A stretch of 64,000 nt of DNA, taken from assembly GCA_003667245.1 (NCBI GenBank), contig RCNN01000145.1, positions 1 to 64,000 on the forward strand. The letters are read 5' to 3'. Position numbers and translations under genes: made by a program. The first letter of the stretch is position 1, and each line of letters starts with the position of its first letter. The notes beneath the pieces are model-generated. The model saw nothing but the letters and a program-made list of their open reading frames with translations, was not told where the DNA came from and searched no databases. This DNA is from Heterostelium multicystogenum. Taxonomy: Eukaryota > Evosea > Eumycetozoa > Acytosteliales > Acytosteliaceae. This document shows, piece after piece, positions 11,238 to 23,190 of the stretch.

Positions 11238-14017
11238 TTACTGACCATATCTCTTATTGATTCTATTGTTATACGATAGTGATGGAGAGATTGGTGAGAA
11301 ATATGAAAAAGTAGGTTGCCAATTTGTATCATCATAGGTATCCATTGTTGGGAAATAAAACTGTGACGATGGACTTGGTGATCGGCTGCTTGGGCTAAGT
11401 GGACGACTCGTTCTAGTCGAACTTCTACGAGTTGTATCGTAAGAATCAACTTTAGTGCTGTAGCTGGTTGCCTCTGTCTCGATAGGAATGAATCTTGGTG
11501 TTCTGTTTCCAGATTCATCTCCACTGGTCTGGTGATAGGTATTCAATTTACAAATTTTGTCAACGTTGAAGATGTAGGAGCTGAACGATCGTTGTTCAAT
11601 CGAGAGATGTCCAACAGTTCTGGTCGAGAGCTTACCAACCAAATTGCCACTTAAAATAATACAATCTTTAATAAAATGGTGGGCTTGTAAGAACAGAACC
11701 ATTGGTGACAAGTACTTTCTGTCTTCATCTTCATTGGTCGAATTATCTTCATCTTCATTATCGTCATCACTGGAAAGTAACTGTAAAGCAACATTTAGAT
11801 TTCCGCGACCATCACCAGTAACTGAATGAGTAGTTGGGTGGCTTTGTGTTAAACTAAACAATCGGCAAGTCAAGATATCGATAACAGCACTTCTTAGTTG
11901 ATCACAGAAATCCAACTCGATTGTCTGCATATGATCGGCTTTCAGGTAGAGTGATTCAAGACTGGACTCACTAGCTTTGAATTCTTCTAGCTCCGGACAA
12001 TCCATAACACAAGAACGAATACCAGTCCAAGCCTCAATGTCTAGCTTTTTAAGAGTTTGAGAACAAATTCTGAGATCTACTATTTGGTGCAAATAAATAT
12101 ACAACTCTTCAAGTGAGATAAGTGAATCCAATGTAGCCTCTAGTTCTCTCTGACTTAAGTTAGGGCATTCGAAAAGTGAAAGTGTTTTGATATTGGTACC
12201 CTGTCTAATCTTGATTGAACCGGTACATCCTTCCATCGATAGTATTGAAAGCATTGGAGTAATTAATTCTGTTGATTTTAATGATTCACAACTAAATTAA
12301 ACAATAAAATGAGTTAGAATCTAATTATTAAATGTACTGTATAGTTTTGAACACAAACCCTTCAATATATAACTCCCGTAGTGTTTTTGATTCAATGTGA
12401 ATGGTTTGTAGCATTGATAAACATGATAAACTTAGATGGGTAATTGTAGAAGGTCTAAATACAAATGTACTTAATGAACTGTTTCTATAAATAACCAATC
12501 TATTTAAATTTGTATATTGCTCTAACAACCACTGTAAAGTGATTTCATTTATATTACAACTCATCATTTCCAAATTCTCTAAAAATTTACAACTAAATAG
12601 AACATTAATATATTGTGACCAGGCATTTATACTAGGTTTTATGCACTTACTTTGATAATGACTTGACGGCTTTTTCAATATCTGCCTGATGATGTTCATT
12701 TGAATCAGTTTGCTCTGGTACGATTCCACTTTCGATTAAAGCTTTATTTCCAAACTGCGAGAGAAGGGAAAACTTTAATGATTTTAATCTTTTTAATGTT
12801 GATATACTGTAAAGTGATAATGGGGACATTTGGGTGTTTAATTGTCTTCCTGTTTGCTTAGCAAATTCCTAATAGATTTTAAACAGCAATTTATATTAGT
12901 AAGACATTACCGACAAATTAAACTGATTAAAACTTACGATGTTAACATGACCATTTGAAATTACAGAAAGTTGCTCGAGGTCACTTAATGGGGTTAAAGC
13001 GGACTCTATGCCTTTGTCACCAATCAATAAAACTATTAATATTCAACTCCACAAGTCGTGGACAGTTAGTAGTAATTAAACTTAACTGTTCACTATCAAG
13101 AGGAATTGCTAAATCAAGTTGTTTTAATCTGTGACACTGTGCCAAACCCTCACCAAGACTTCTTATGAAGTCAACTAAATTAACCTTTTCGTTTCCATTT
13201 GCTGTTGCTGTCGTTGAATCGGTTTTCTCGGTAGTTGATACTGTTGGTGATCTAACTGCTGATCGACTTTCAAGATATCTATTGTTGCTACTATCAAAAC
13301 TACTATTACTATTATTATATGCATTTATACTATTATTATTATTATTATTAGATCTTGAACTATGTGAATTCATTCTATTTACATTATTTATCTGTTTATT
13401 ATTATTATTACTATTGTTGTTGTTCGAACTATTAATAGTAGTTGTATTGTTGTTACTATTGGTCGGCGAAAGTGAAGTGATTAAAGAAAATGAATGAAGT
13501 GCTCTACCATATCCATTCTTAAAGTATGATAAAATTCGATTGGCTAAAGGTCTAAATATATGTGGACGATTCTCACTGATTGTGACCAACAAGTTTCTCC
13601 AGATCGAGAGTTGATTTGAATGTATAATGCGAGACCACAGTCTACATACAAACAACAGTGGAGTTGAAAATGGATCACAATAGCTAAATATCTTTACAAT
13701 GATCTCCACTGAAAGCTTCTCAAAAAAGCAAACCTCCTCACTATTATTTTTATCTCGGCTGTTGTTGTACTTTTTGCTAAACTGTACTGTTGTTGTTGCT
13801 GAAGATGTTGTTGACAGAGGGATATATCCTGAGCTACCATATCAACTCTTAATCTTTTGTTCAAATCATTTATACCTTCACTTAATTCTGTTATATAATT
13901 TAAAGAGATGTAAGAAAAAACAATACTACCAACTGATTAGTTAAACATACCTCTTTTGCCAATACCATTACCATTCAAAGCAATGGTATTATAATAGATC
14001 TCTTTAGTATAATCCAT
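11238..14017 (-). CDS. F-box / leucine-rich-repeat protein
   Basis: This is a multi-exon gene of about 800 residues. Exon 1 (13951-14017) starts at the ATG at 14017 (MDYTKEIYYNTIAL). Exon 2 leads into an F-box: LSVEIIVKIFSYCDPFSTP followed by CRLWSRIIHSNQLSIWRNL. The F-box normally binds Skp1 in SCF ubiquitin ligases. An Asn/Ser-rich spacer (about 13270-13460) separates it from irregular LRRs (CHRLKQLDLAIPL, CPRLVELNINSF, LENLEMMSCNI, LEELYIYL, CPELEEF), the likely substrate-binding face. The tail has an acidic DDDNEDEDN patch and a Ser/Arg/Pro-rich end. Introns lie at about 13888-13950, 12870-12937, 12595-12655 and 12260-12350. Frame breaks occur at 13771-13775 (a T5 run on the + strand) and about 13022. 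Substrates are unknown. Confidence 0.8.
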
Positions 14018-16131
14018 GGTAACTAATCTATGTTGGACTGACCAAAGTTATAATAAATTATTTTTATTTTTTTAAAAAAATAAAAAAATAAATAAAAAAA
14101 AAAAAAAAAAAACAAACACAAACTTTAATTAAACTACTGACTGACTGCTATACACTGTTATTACGGTGTTACTGCTAATACTATTTAACTATTGGATATA
14201 TATAATGTACTACTATATGTGTAACTATTGTTGCAACTTTGATTTAAAACAAATTATATCTATTAATCCTTTTTTTTGTTTTTTTATTTGTTTGAGTACA
14301 AACGTTTGTGGATTTATTATTATTTGATAATCAGACACGCAAATAAACAAACAAGAGAAACAACACAATACAGTACAACTAAATTTTAAAAGATATTAAA
14401 ATTTTTTAAAACAAATAAAAATATAAAATTAAAATTGAATGTTGTTGAATGTTTTTGAATAGATGCACAAGTCTACTTTTTTGTTTGCTGTTACTGCTGT
14501 TGTTATTGTTATTGTTATTGTTGTTTTATTATTTTGAACAATAATGTTATAGATAAATACTAAAGTTGATATCAATTTAACAATTGCAGTTGAAGTTATC
14601 TTTCTCGAACTCTTTCCTTGTTACATGCAAATCCGAAGGCACCTAAAAACTACTCTACACAAAACACACAATAATACAGGTAAGATGTCGATGTTGTTTT
14701 TGTTGTTACGAGCAAAATGTTTTTATTTTTGTTGTTATTATTATTATTATGATTATTATTATTACTCTTATGTTAATTGTTTTTAATATTTTGAGTGTTG
14801 TTGTTTTTGCAGTACCCACAACCTAATTGTTTTATTTAATTTATTTTATTTTTTTAAAAACAAACAACAACATTTGGTTTAAATTTGGTGTCACCATGAA
14901 TTTGTTGTGTTTTTTAAAAAATTTGTTCTTTTATTTGAGAGGAACTTATGTCACCCCACACAAACCTCTTGAGTGACTACAAAATCCCACACCCAATTTT
15001 TATCGTTGTTTGTGGTTATTCCAAAATGAAGGAAAAATCATCTCATTTTTGAAGTTCAAAAATCTCTGTTTGTTTTTCTTTTTTTCTTTTGGTTGGTGGT
15101 GGGATCGCCTCCATCTTAAGAAAAAGACACCCCAAACAAACATGTAATCTTTAAGTTAGTCTAATTTTGTCCATTGGTGAGAGGGGGTAATCTATTTGTC
15201 GTTGGTCTACTATTACATAACCCCGAAGCCATTTTGATCTTGGCTCTGATGGTGTCCTAGTTTCACTATCCCTTGAGACGATGTTGGTAGTGGACTGGTA
15301 TCTCTCTTTGATGAACGATGTCATTTTATATCTGATGGAGTGAATATATTTATATTTGATTTGTTTGTTATTTACCTAATTTGACTTGTAGATCATCTAT
15401 TCATAGAGAGCAACCGTCAGAGGGATAGAGAGCTGTTCTTGATGTTTTTGCAATAAAAAACTTATTATATAATATTCTATTAGATGTATAAATTGGATCA
15501 ATTTGAAAGTTTCTATGAAGGGAGAGAGAGATTAAATATCTAGTTGATTTTTAACAATCTATATTTAAAGTTAAAAAGTATAGATCCTTATGATTACACA
15601 AAAAAAAAATTCATTAAAATAATTAACTGTTTGATTATTATAGAAATTTTTTAATAAAAACTATACGAATGGTACGAATAACAACTATTAATAGTATTGT
15701 TTTCTTTATTACTTATTTTTGTAAAATTTTAAATAGTTCAGAGTATTTGTATTATTTATCATAAAGAGTCAGCAATGGTGTTCCTTCTTTTGGTAAAGAT
15801 CAACCGATGACCACATTTTACAAAACAAAAAATAAAAAAACAAAAAAACAAATAAAAATTCCGAAACTAGTATTTGGGTGCCACAGAACCTGGGAGAGAA
15901 TTTTTTTCAGTCTCAGTGCCAAGTCTAGACCACCTGAAATCCAAAATAAAAATTTGTTCAATTAAAATTACATCTTTTGAGAGAAAGATAAATCTGTAGT
16001 CTTATTTTTCTATATGGTATTTCGTGATACCTATCTGTACATTAATGACATATTTGGTGGTGGTAATAGTGCTGGCAAAGACCCATTGAATATATTGATC
16101 ATCCAGTTATTTTAAAATTAATTCACCAGGC
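14018..16131. other. Long intergenic region between divergent genes
   Basis: This is 2.1 kb without a supported gene. It is mostly A/T homopolymers and short TTG/TTA repeats (for example around 14490-14530 and 14725-14765). Two patches, about 15100-15330 and 15860-15960, are clearly less AT-rich than their surroundings but have no long reading frame. They could be 5' leader exons of the gene at 16132, an unrecognised non-coding RNA, or decayed coding DNA. Confidence 0.45.
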
Positions 16132-19100
16132 ATGACAGATCAATATTATTTTAATAGTATTAGTAGTAGTAATAGTAGTAGTAGCAGTGGTATCAACAAC
16201 AGAAATATTAGTAGTGTCAATAGTAGTATAAGTAATAGTAGTAGCACTAGTACCACCACCACCAGTGGTTTCGGTGGTGCCGCTGGAATTGGTGTGGTGG
16301 CAAGAAGTAAAAGAAAATCATTCGATTCATACGACGACTATCCACTGGTTGACAGACATGCAAATGTAGAGGATCTGTTGGATGACCGGTATGATTCCGA
16401 TACAGAGAATGATCATCAGGTTGAATTTCGAAAAATGACTTTGACAATTTCTCACATCATTTGATAACTGAAAAAGGTACAAGCACCAGAAACAGTTTAA
16501 GAAATGCTAATGAAAATTATGAACAGCTTATTCCACAATCTCAATCACAACCACTGATAAGTCAACATACAATGAAACAACAGCCTCAACAACAACAACA
16601 ACAACAAATTCAGATCCAACAGAATCAACAACAGCAACAGCAACAACAGCAACATCTACAACAACAGTACAGGAAATTTAGACAACAACAATTCTTACAA
16701 CAGCAAACCAACTTTTTAAAATCAGAGCCATCTTGTGCAAATGTAAGAGTACTTAATCTATATTTAACAATTAGGTTACTTATCACCTTTCGGTAGTTTA
16801 ATATTAAATATAAGGATTTATTGAGATTGGAGGTCTACATTGGCATTGAAACAGGATTTTTCAGAGAGTTTTGTTGAAGATTCACACTTGGAAAGCTATA
16901 TTGTACGTTTTGGATTGGTATTAAATGTTTGCAATGATTATAGAAGTGCTTTATGGGAAGACGAATTCATTGGAGGTGCGATTTATAAGTCACGGCAAAC
17001 AGTTTATCTTCAAGAAGAATCAAACAGCAGCATCTGAATCAATTAACAGTGGCAATAATAATAGTGGCAGCAGTAATGGAAAATCAGCACTCAAAGCACG
17101 AGCCAGTGCACTAAAATATTGTGATATCACTTGTAAATATACATTGCTACACGAAGAAGATATTCAAATGTTCTTAGGCTATCTACATATTGTAAAACAT
17201 CCAAATGGAAAGTTGGAACATGTCAGTAGAGCATCGATGCTCGCAAAGACAAAGCAATTGGGTGTTGTATTTCCCACCTTCACTATCTACATTTGCAAAC
17301 TATCATTGTCATTGTCTTGGAAATGTAAAATCATCTACTTCACCAAATTTAGTATCACAACCACAAGTTGATCAATTGAGCAACACTTTCACACCAGTCA
17401 GCAGCAATACACTATCAAAGAGAATTAAATTACCAGGAATGACTATGGCGACCACAGGTAGTGATAGACAAAGCACATTTTTAAATCCAAGTTCTCCTCT
17501 CACTGCTGATTATGGTGACGGTAGCCAACTAAATACGAGCAACTCCCTCTCTGGTGGTGGAGATATTGCAAGCAGAGTGAACACAGTTGAGTCAAAACTC
17601 AACAACTATATTTTCACCAAATAACAAAACAGTTGGTGATTTATTGAATACTGTTAATAGATTAGCCAATCAAATGGAGTTGATTTCCTCATCAAAATCA
17701 AAACCTCACAGCTGATTTGTCACATTCCGATTCTTTACTACATTCTATTCCAATTTTATCAACCAAAACCATCTTTATTATCTGGCATTAACAGGACAAA
17801 TTCAATCAATCAATCACAATCTTTAACCTCACTGTCATTGGCATCTGCACTTTCAATCCCATCAATCAAAAAAATTGGATTTATATATTCAAGTTCTGAA
17901 CCAGCCTATGTCCAACCAATTGAACTGGAATGTATTTAAAAATAGAAAATGGATCACCGAAAAGATAATGTTTAATTGTATACGAGCATTTCTAGCGCAC
18001 AGATTCGAAGGTGATTGGGATCATGCCAAGCTTGCTATATTTGATTCATTTTCATTCTCAAACATTCCAATTGATTTTCAATCTATTGGTGAAGACCTTT
18101 ATAACAGACCGCGTACAATGTTCAGTATCATACCTTTCAACCATAATTCTCAAGCATTGGATACTCTATGTCATCCGTCACTGCCCTATCAACGGTGATT
18201 TAATAATATCTTACGATACATTGAGTAGCGATGTCGATATTGGAGGATATGTAAAGATACCGGATTCAATCTCAGCCTATTTTCAAATCATTCCTGAAAA
18301 TCAATCAAAAGAAAGTAATTTTCCGACAACAGCCTTCAACTTTTTCCACACCCGATAGAGGATTCGTTGATGGAAACAGTGGCCTATATGTTTTGGCAAT
18401 GATTTGAGCATATAATTAATAACTACGATCAACTATCTCTCAATTCGACCTTCGATCCACTTGAAAGTATTGATTCATTTTCATTTGACATCAACTTTTA
18501 TCGAAATCGAATCATCAAGCAAATCATTTGAGAAAACCGAACATTACGATAGTAGCTATCGCTTACCAACCTTTCCCGAGATTTTATCGAATTATCCCAA
18601 AGGAAATGTTAATGGACATCATATCGGTTGCCATTCAGCAGCAACAGCCACTTCAACAACAACAACAGTCACTTCAACAACAATCAATCCAGCAATCAAA
18701 ATCCAACTATAAATTTCCTCTTTCATATATCCCAACAAGCCCAGATATTGATTCCAACTTTACGAATACAACGATAAATACACCGACAACAACACCATCG
18801 ACTAAAACACCAAAATTTCATTCTAACAGAATCAACCAATTCCATTATTCATCAGTAATACCTCCAGCCACTTCAAATAAGAAGTCGAAGTCCAGTTGAT
18901 AGATCCCCCATAGTACTGACTCCAGAACAATTTTATGTGGCCAACCGAGAAAAGGTCGAAGTATTTTCTGAGAGCTATAAAAGCAAGATTTTCTTCCTTG
19001 ATACACCAATAAAGTCCCTCTTTGATCTGGAGGGCAGTGCAGATAAAATTACCTCAATGGAAACACTGATGCCAGTTTGTGCCACACTGATGCCCAAGCG

Positions 19101-19495
19101 TTTAAAGGTTCTCGATCGATACCAGACCCTTGAGCAAAAGATCATTATATTCATATCATTTATCCCGACGGTGACATCTCACGCCTACGACAAGATTGTC
19201 CGATCCTACTTTAAGAAAGACACCGAGTCTTACAAGCTGCTGGTCCGAGCATCCGAGCAGTACCGACAATACATACACGATCACATTCAACAGTACAACT
19301 TTGACATTCCAATGCCTTACGAAGATATAAAAAAGCGAATGGATGAGCAGAATCGAGGAGCTGACTGGAGAGGAGTTTGACGAAACTCTAATCACAGTAT
19401 TGAATATCCGTAAGAATGCTCAGACCATCGAACTACTGATCAGCTATCCACCAATCAACCCTGAGATGGACTACTCTACAATCCGATTTGGCTAG
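16132..19495 (+). CDS. Large unrecognised protein, many frame breaks
   Basis: I do not recognise this gene. Conserved-looking segments run co-linearly in shifting frames for 3.3 kb. First is a Ser/Asn-rich N-terminus with SKRKSFDSYDDYP and an acidic patch. Next come a Gln-rich tract (about 16575-16720), an intron that starts at 16741, and DSHLESYIVRFGLVLNVCND. Later segments are CDITCKYTLLHEEDIQMFLGYL, FNCIRAFLAHRFEGDWDHAKL, NGDLIISYDTLSSDVDIGGY, Thr/Gln-rich spacers, and finally a long clean helical domain (about 18900-19495). That domain contains RLKVLDRYQTLEQKII and ENYRQ-like heptads. Breaks include an A5 run at 16431-16435, about 16975, about 17268, about 17620, about 17715, about 18195, about 18350-18460 and about 18895. 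It has no signal peptide or clear transmembrane helix. It could be a pseudogene, but the segments keep protein-like composition in register, so I keep it as one interrupted CDS. Confidence 0.5.
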
Positions 19496-20895
19496 GAGTA
19501 GCACCAACCAATCATAATTCACACAAGCTGGCAGACTCACTCAAACGATATCTCCTTACAAAGTACAGGGTATTGCATAACATCCATTCCGAAACTGTAA
19601 TGAAACCACTACCATGGAAATAATAATAATAATAATTATTATTATTATTATTTTAAAATTATTAATAATAAAAAATCAATAACAACAACATTCATCTTGT
19701 GGTAAAAACAACAAACAAACCCAACATCTAAAAAAATGATCCACATTTACTTTTATTATTTTAAATAAATTATTTTGGATTTATTTTTGTTTTTTTTCTG
19801 ATCAGTTTTTCAATAATATCCCAATTTGATTTGGCGCAATGATTCAATATTCTAATATTATTTATTTGACTAAAAAAATAAAGAGTTTTGTTGTATTATT
19901 AATTATATAGGTATTTATCATTAATGAAAAGTGTATCTTTAAATATTACAAGTCAATCATTATACAGAGAGGCGAATCGATGACGAGTCATAAATTATGA
20001 TGTTTCGATTCTTTAATAACTCCTAAAAATAGAATCATTTTTTTAGATCATTTTTAGTAGTAATTAACAATGCAATGAAGAATGGAATCATATTAAATAC
20101 TCACTTTAAATATCAGTGTTAAGATAATCAATTGTGACAAATTTAGAAAGGACTTATCCGTAATCACCCATCATCAACATTATATTAGTATAAAGTGTTA
20201 GTCAGATTATAGAGTTTTCACACCATCAAAAAACGAAGGAATAATATTGAATTAGTCAACCAAACACATAGATAGATAAATAGATAGTATCTAATGACTA
20301 CATTCACACACAGCCATACAAACCCCACACTGATTTATAAATCACTCAACTATATTTAAATTTTAAAATCGATTCACAATCACAATAGAATTCAATAGAC
20401 ACCAGCCCACCACCACCAAGATACTTTTAATCATCAAAATATTCATGAATTTAGTAATGTCTAAATGATTATTAATCATGATTTGATTTTATTGATTGGT
20501 TTAAGTAGTAGTAATATTTATTATTATTAAAAATGACATATCATAATAATAATAAGCACCCCCAACTACTACTGCAAGCTTTACCTATACACCGACGACT
20601 AAATCATGCATGATACCAATAATCATTAAATTAATTGATTAAGCCTAAATAATATGATTGATATGGTTGACTACTGATACCCCATACCATTCACACAAGT
20701 CTTGCTAACGATATTGTTATTTAAAATATAAATATAAAATATAGGTATTCTATTTCTACTCTTATTTATCAATCTATCAAGAAATATAAATATATATATT
20801 TTAAATATATATAAATCTAAATTAATAACTATATTTCTTATTAAAATTATCATTAATATATATTAAAAGATAAATATAAAATTGTTTAAACAATC
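19496..20895. other. Intergenic, AT-rich
   Basis: This is 1.4 kb between two + strand genes, with no supported gene. It contains an AAT/ATT palindrome at 19618-19653 (listed separately), and numerous short A/T runs. A short minus-strand frame at 20671-20853 is pure AT-rich Ile/Lys/Asn sequence and is rejected. Confidence 0.5.
19618..19653. repeat. 36-bp AAT/ATT perfect palindrome
   Basis: A run of AAT triplets is followed immediately by the matching ATT triplets. Together they form a loop-free perfect inverted repeat 36 bases long. It begins 123 bases downstream of the stop codon of the preceding gene, where a transcript end is expected. Confidence 0.85.
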
Positions 20896-23066
20896 ATGGA
20901 TAGACAATCTGGCGTGTAAGTACAAGTATTAAACACAAAAAAGAGTAGTTGGACAACCAATTAATATTAATTCATTATAGTCTCAAACCAATTTCAACGG
21001 TTATTCCATTTCCATTGAATTTCGACAACCAAAAGTTTGGCGAAATGTATAAATCCTACAATAAGATCATGATTTTGGCAAGAGATTTGAATACACAGAT
21101 TGAGGTGCCAGAGTTTGTTGTCATTGGAAAAGACAATGTTGGTAAATTCTCATTGATACAAACATTCATTGGATATCCATTGGGAGAGATCTCGGCAACT
21201 CTTCGTCCTATCATTATTAATCTCGTCAACAATCCAGCTCATGAGCAACCACACATTCTCTTCAAAAGAGATCGTTTCCTCAAGAATTTCGAAGTCGACA
21301 AGGAAGTGGCTTTGGATCAAGTCGCTCGTGAAATTACCTCTAGAAATGTTGCATCATCAGTCCCTATTAAGATTCAATTTGAATATCGTTACTGTTTGAA
21401 TATGCAGTTTATCAACTTGCCAGAGTCTGCAGATGAAGAGACTATCCAATCGTTTGCCCGTCCAGCTCAACGTATGTTGTTATTAGTCGAGCAAGCTGGT
21501 CCATCTGTATCAATGGTGGAAAGCGCCAAGCGTTACGATCCAAAGTTGGACCGTTCCATCTTTATCTTTACAGGATTTTCTGAGTTCTTAAAGACTTTCA
21601 ACAATGCTCGTGACTTGAATCGTTCACTCTCACAACCAAACGCTGATGCTCTCACATTCTTTTTAACTTTGCCAACCACCGCTTCTTCAAAGGCTGCTTT
21701 GAACGATGCTATTATACAACTCCAAAATCGTGATGCTGAGGTATTGGAGCAACTTCAATACGATCGTCGTTTCGAGCGTTCCATCGGTTTAACCTCTTTC
21801 CGTCATGCAATTAGCGAATTGACCTGGCGTCGTTACCAAGAAGCTATTCCAGAGGTATTGAAACGTTTACGTGCATTCAGAAAGTCAAGTGAAGAACAAC
21901 TCTCAAAGTTGAAGGGACAACTTGAAAACATGAATGCCAGCAAGCTCCGTATCATTGCATCCAACTATGTCATGGAATTCCTCCAATCCATTGAGAAGTT
22001 GGTAGTTGGTACCCTCGAAGGTTATCCAGCTTTGAACGGTCAAACCCTCAGCGAAGAGAAGGCACAAGATGAAACTGGAGAATGGCGTGATCTTAACCAT
22101 CGTCCAATCATTTTGAACACTTCAAGTGTACCATTTGCCGATTCAAAGGTATATGGTGGACAGCAATTTGAACGTCTTTTATCAGAGTTTAAGGCTGTGT
22201 CGGAGAGTGTAGAATTAGCACCATTAACTGCTGATGAGGTTGCCACATCTCTTGGTTCAAATCGTCCAAACAATGTATCTGTTATTGCTTGGGCAGCTAG
22301 TGACCTCGCTCAAAAGAAGTCAAGAGAGGCATTGAAGCCATTGGTTGACCAATTGTTCCGTCGTGCCATCTATATCTTGCGTCGTCTCGTTGATATCGTA
22401 GACCGTATGATTGAAAACAAACGTCGTATTCAATTGCGTCGTGCCGCCTCCTCCCCAACATTTGACAGTGCTCCAATCACTCTTAACAGCTTGCGTCCAG
22501 GTGGAATTTCAGTCAACAGCCATATCAGCTCTGGTGGACACCATTCATCTAACTCCAACAGCTCATCACTCATCAACATTGACGATCACCCATATTTTAC
22601 TCACTCCATCAAGGAAATGTACTTTAAGTTTATCGACCAGATCGTTATGACCTGCAAGAGCAAGTGTATTGATGAATTCTACACTACCCGTCTTATCTAC
22701 TGGGAGCTTGTAAATAATGAGGACTTGAAGTCTTTGTCCGAAAACAAACAAACCGATACTCAAGCCGTTGTAAACAAATTGGCTGCCAAGTTATTCCGTG
22801 ACATCAAGACCCGTATCACCAAGAACATCATGTTGAAATGCTACAACTACTTCTTGATTCCAATGCAAACTGATCTTTGGGGTGAAGTACAAGGTAAGAT
22901 CACCATCCTTTCAGATGTTATGTTGGAAGAGCTCTTTGAAGTTTCTGTCACCAAGGACAGACTTAAGGAAGATGAAAGACATCTCAATCAAATCACCAAT
23001 CAATTTATTCAACAAGAAGAGGGATTCTTGACAGCTGCCAATACCTTCAGTCACCCTGTCTTCTAA
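20896..23066 (+). CDS. Dynamin-like protein with degenerate GTPase motifs
   Basis: Exon 1 (20896-20915, MDRQSG plus a split Val codon) joins 20981-23066 after a GTAAGT..TATAG intron, giving about 700 residues in one clean frame. The N-terminal third aligns in layout with a dynamin GTPase domain. A P-loop-like VVIGKDNVGKFSLIQ lacks the Ser/Thr after the Lys. The switch Thr is kept in SATLRPI. The DxxG region reads INLPES, and the T/NKxD position reads FTGFSEF. The middle and stalk are helical (LKRLRAFRKSSEEQLSKLKGQL) and the C-terminal GED-like region ends near EEGFLTAANTF. A Ser/His-rich insert (about 22490-22580) sits where dynamins carry variable lipid-binding loops. Dictyostelids have dynamin-like proteins (Dlp) acting in cytokinesis; membership in that group is my inference. 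Loss of GTP-binding residues suggests a non-hydrolysing partner. Confidence 0.75.
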
Positions 23067-23190
23067 ACTCCCATAATATTAAAACAATCAAAAATAAAAA
23101 CACGTATATATATTATTTCTACAACTTTAGTTGTTTGGGTTTTATTGGTTCAATAATATTATCAGTAGTGGTAGTAGAAGTTGTTTACTT

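Noticed and set aside
13165..13497. Leucine-rich 110-residue frame on the + strand
   Set aside because: It is the antisense shadow of the poly-Asn region of the F-box gene; Leu runs arise from reverse-complemented Asn codons.
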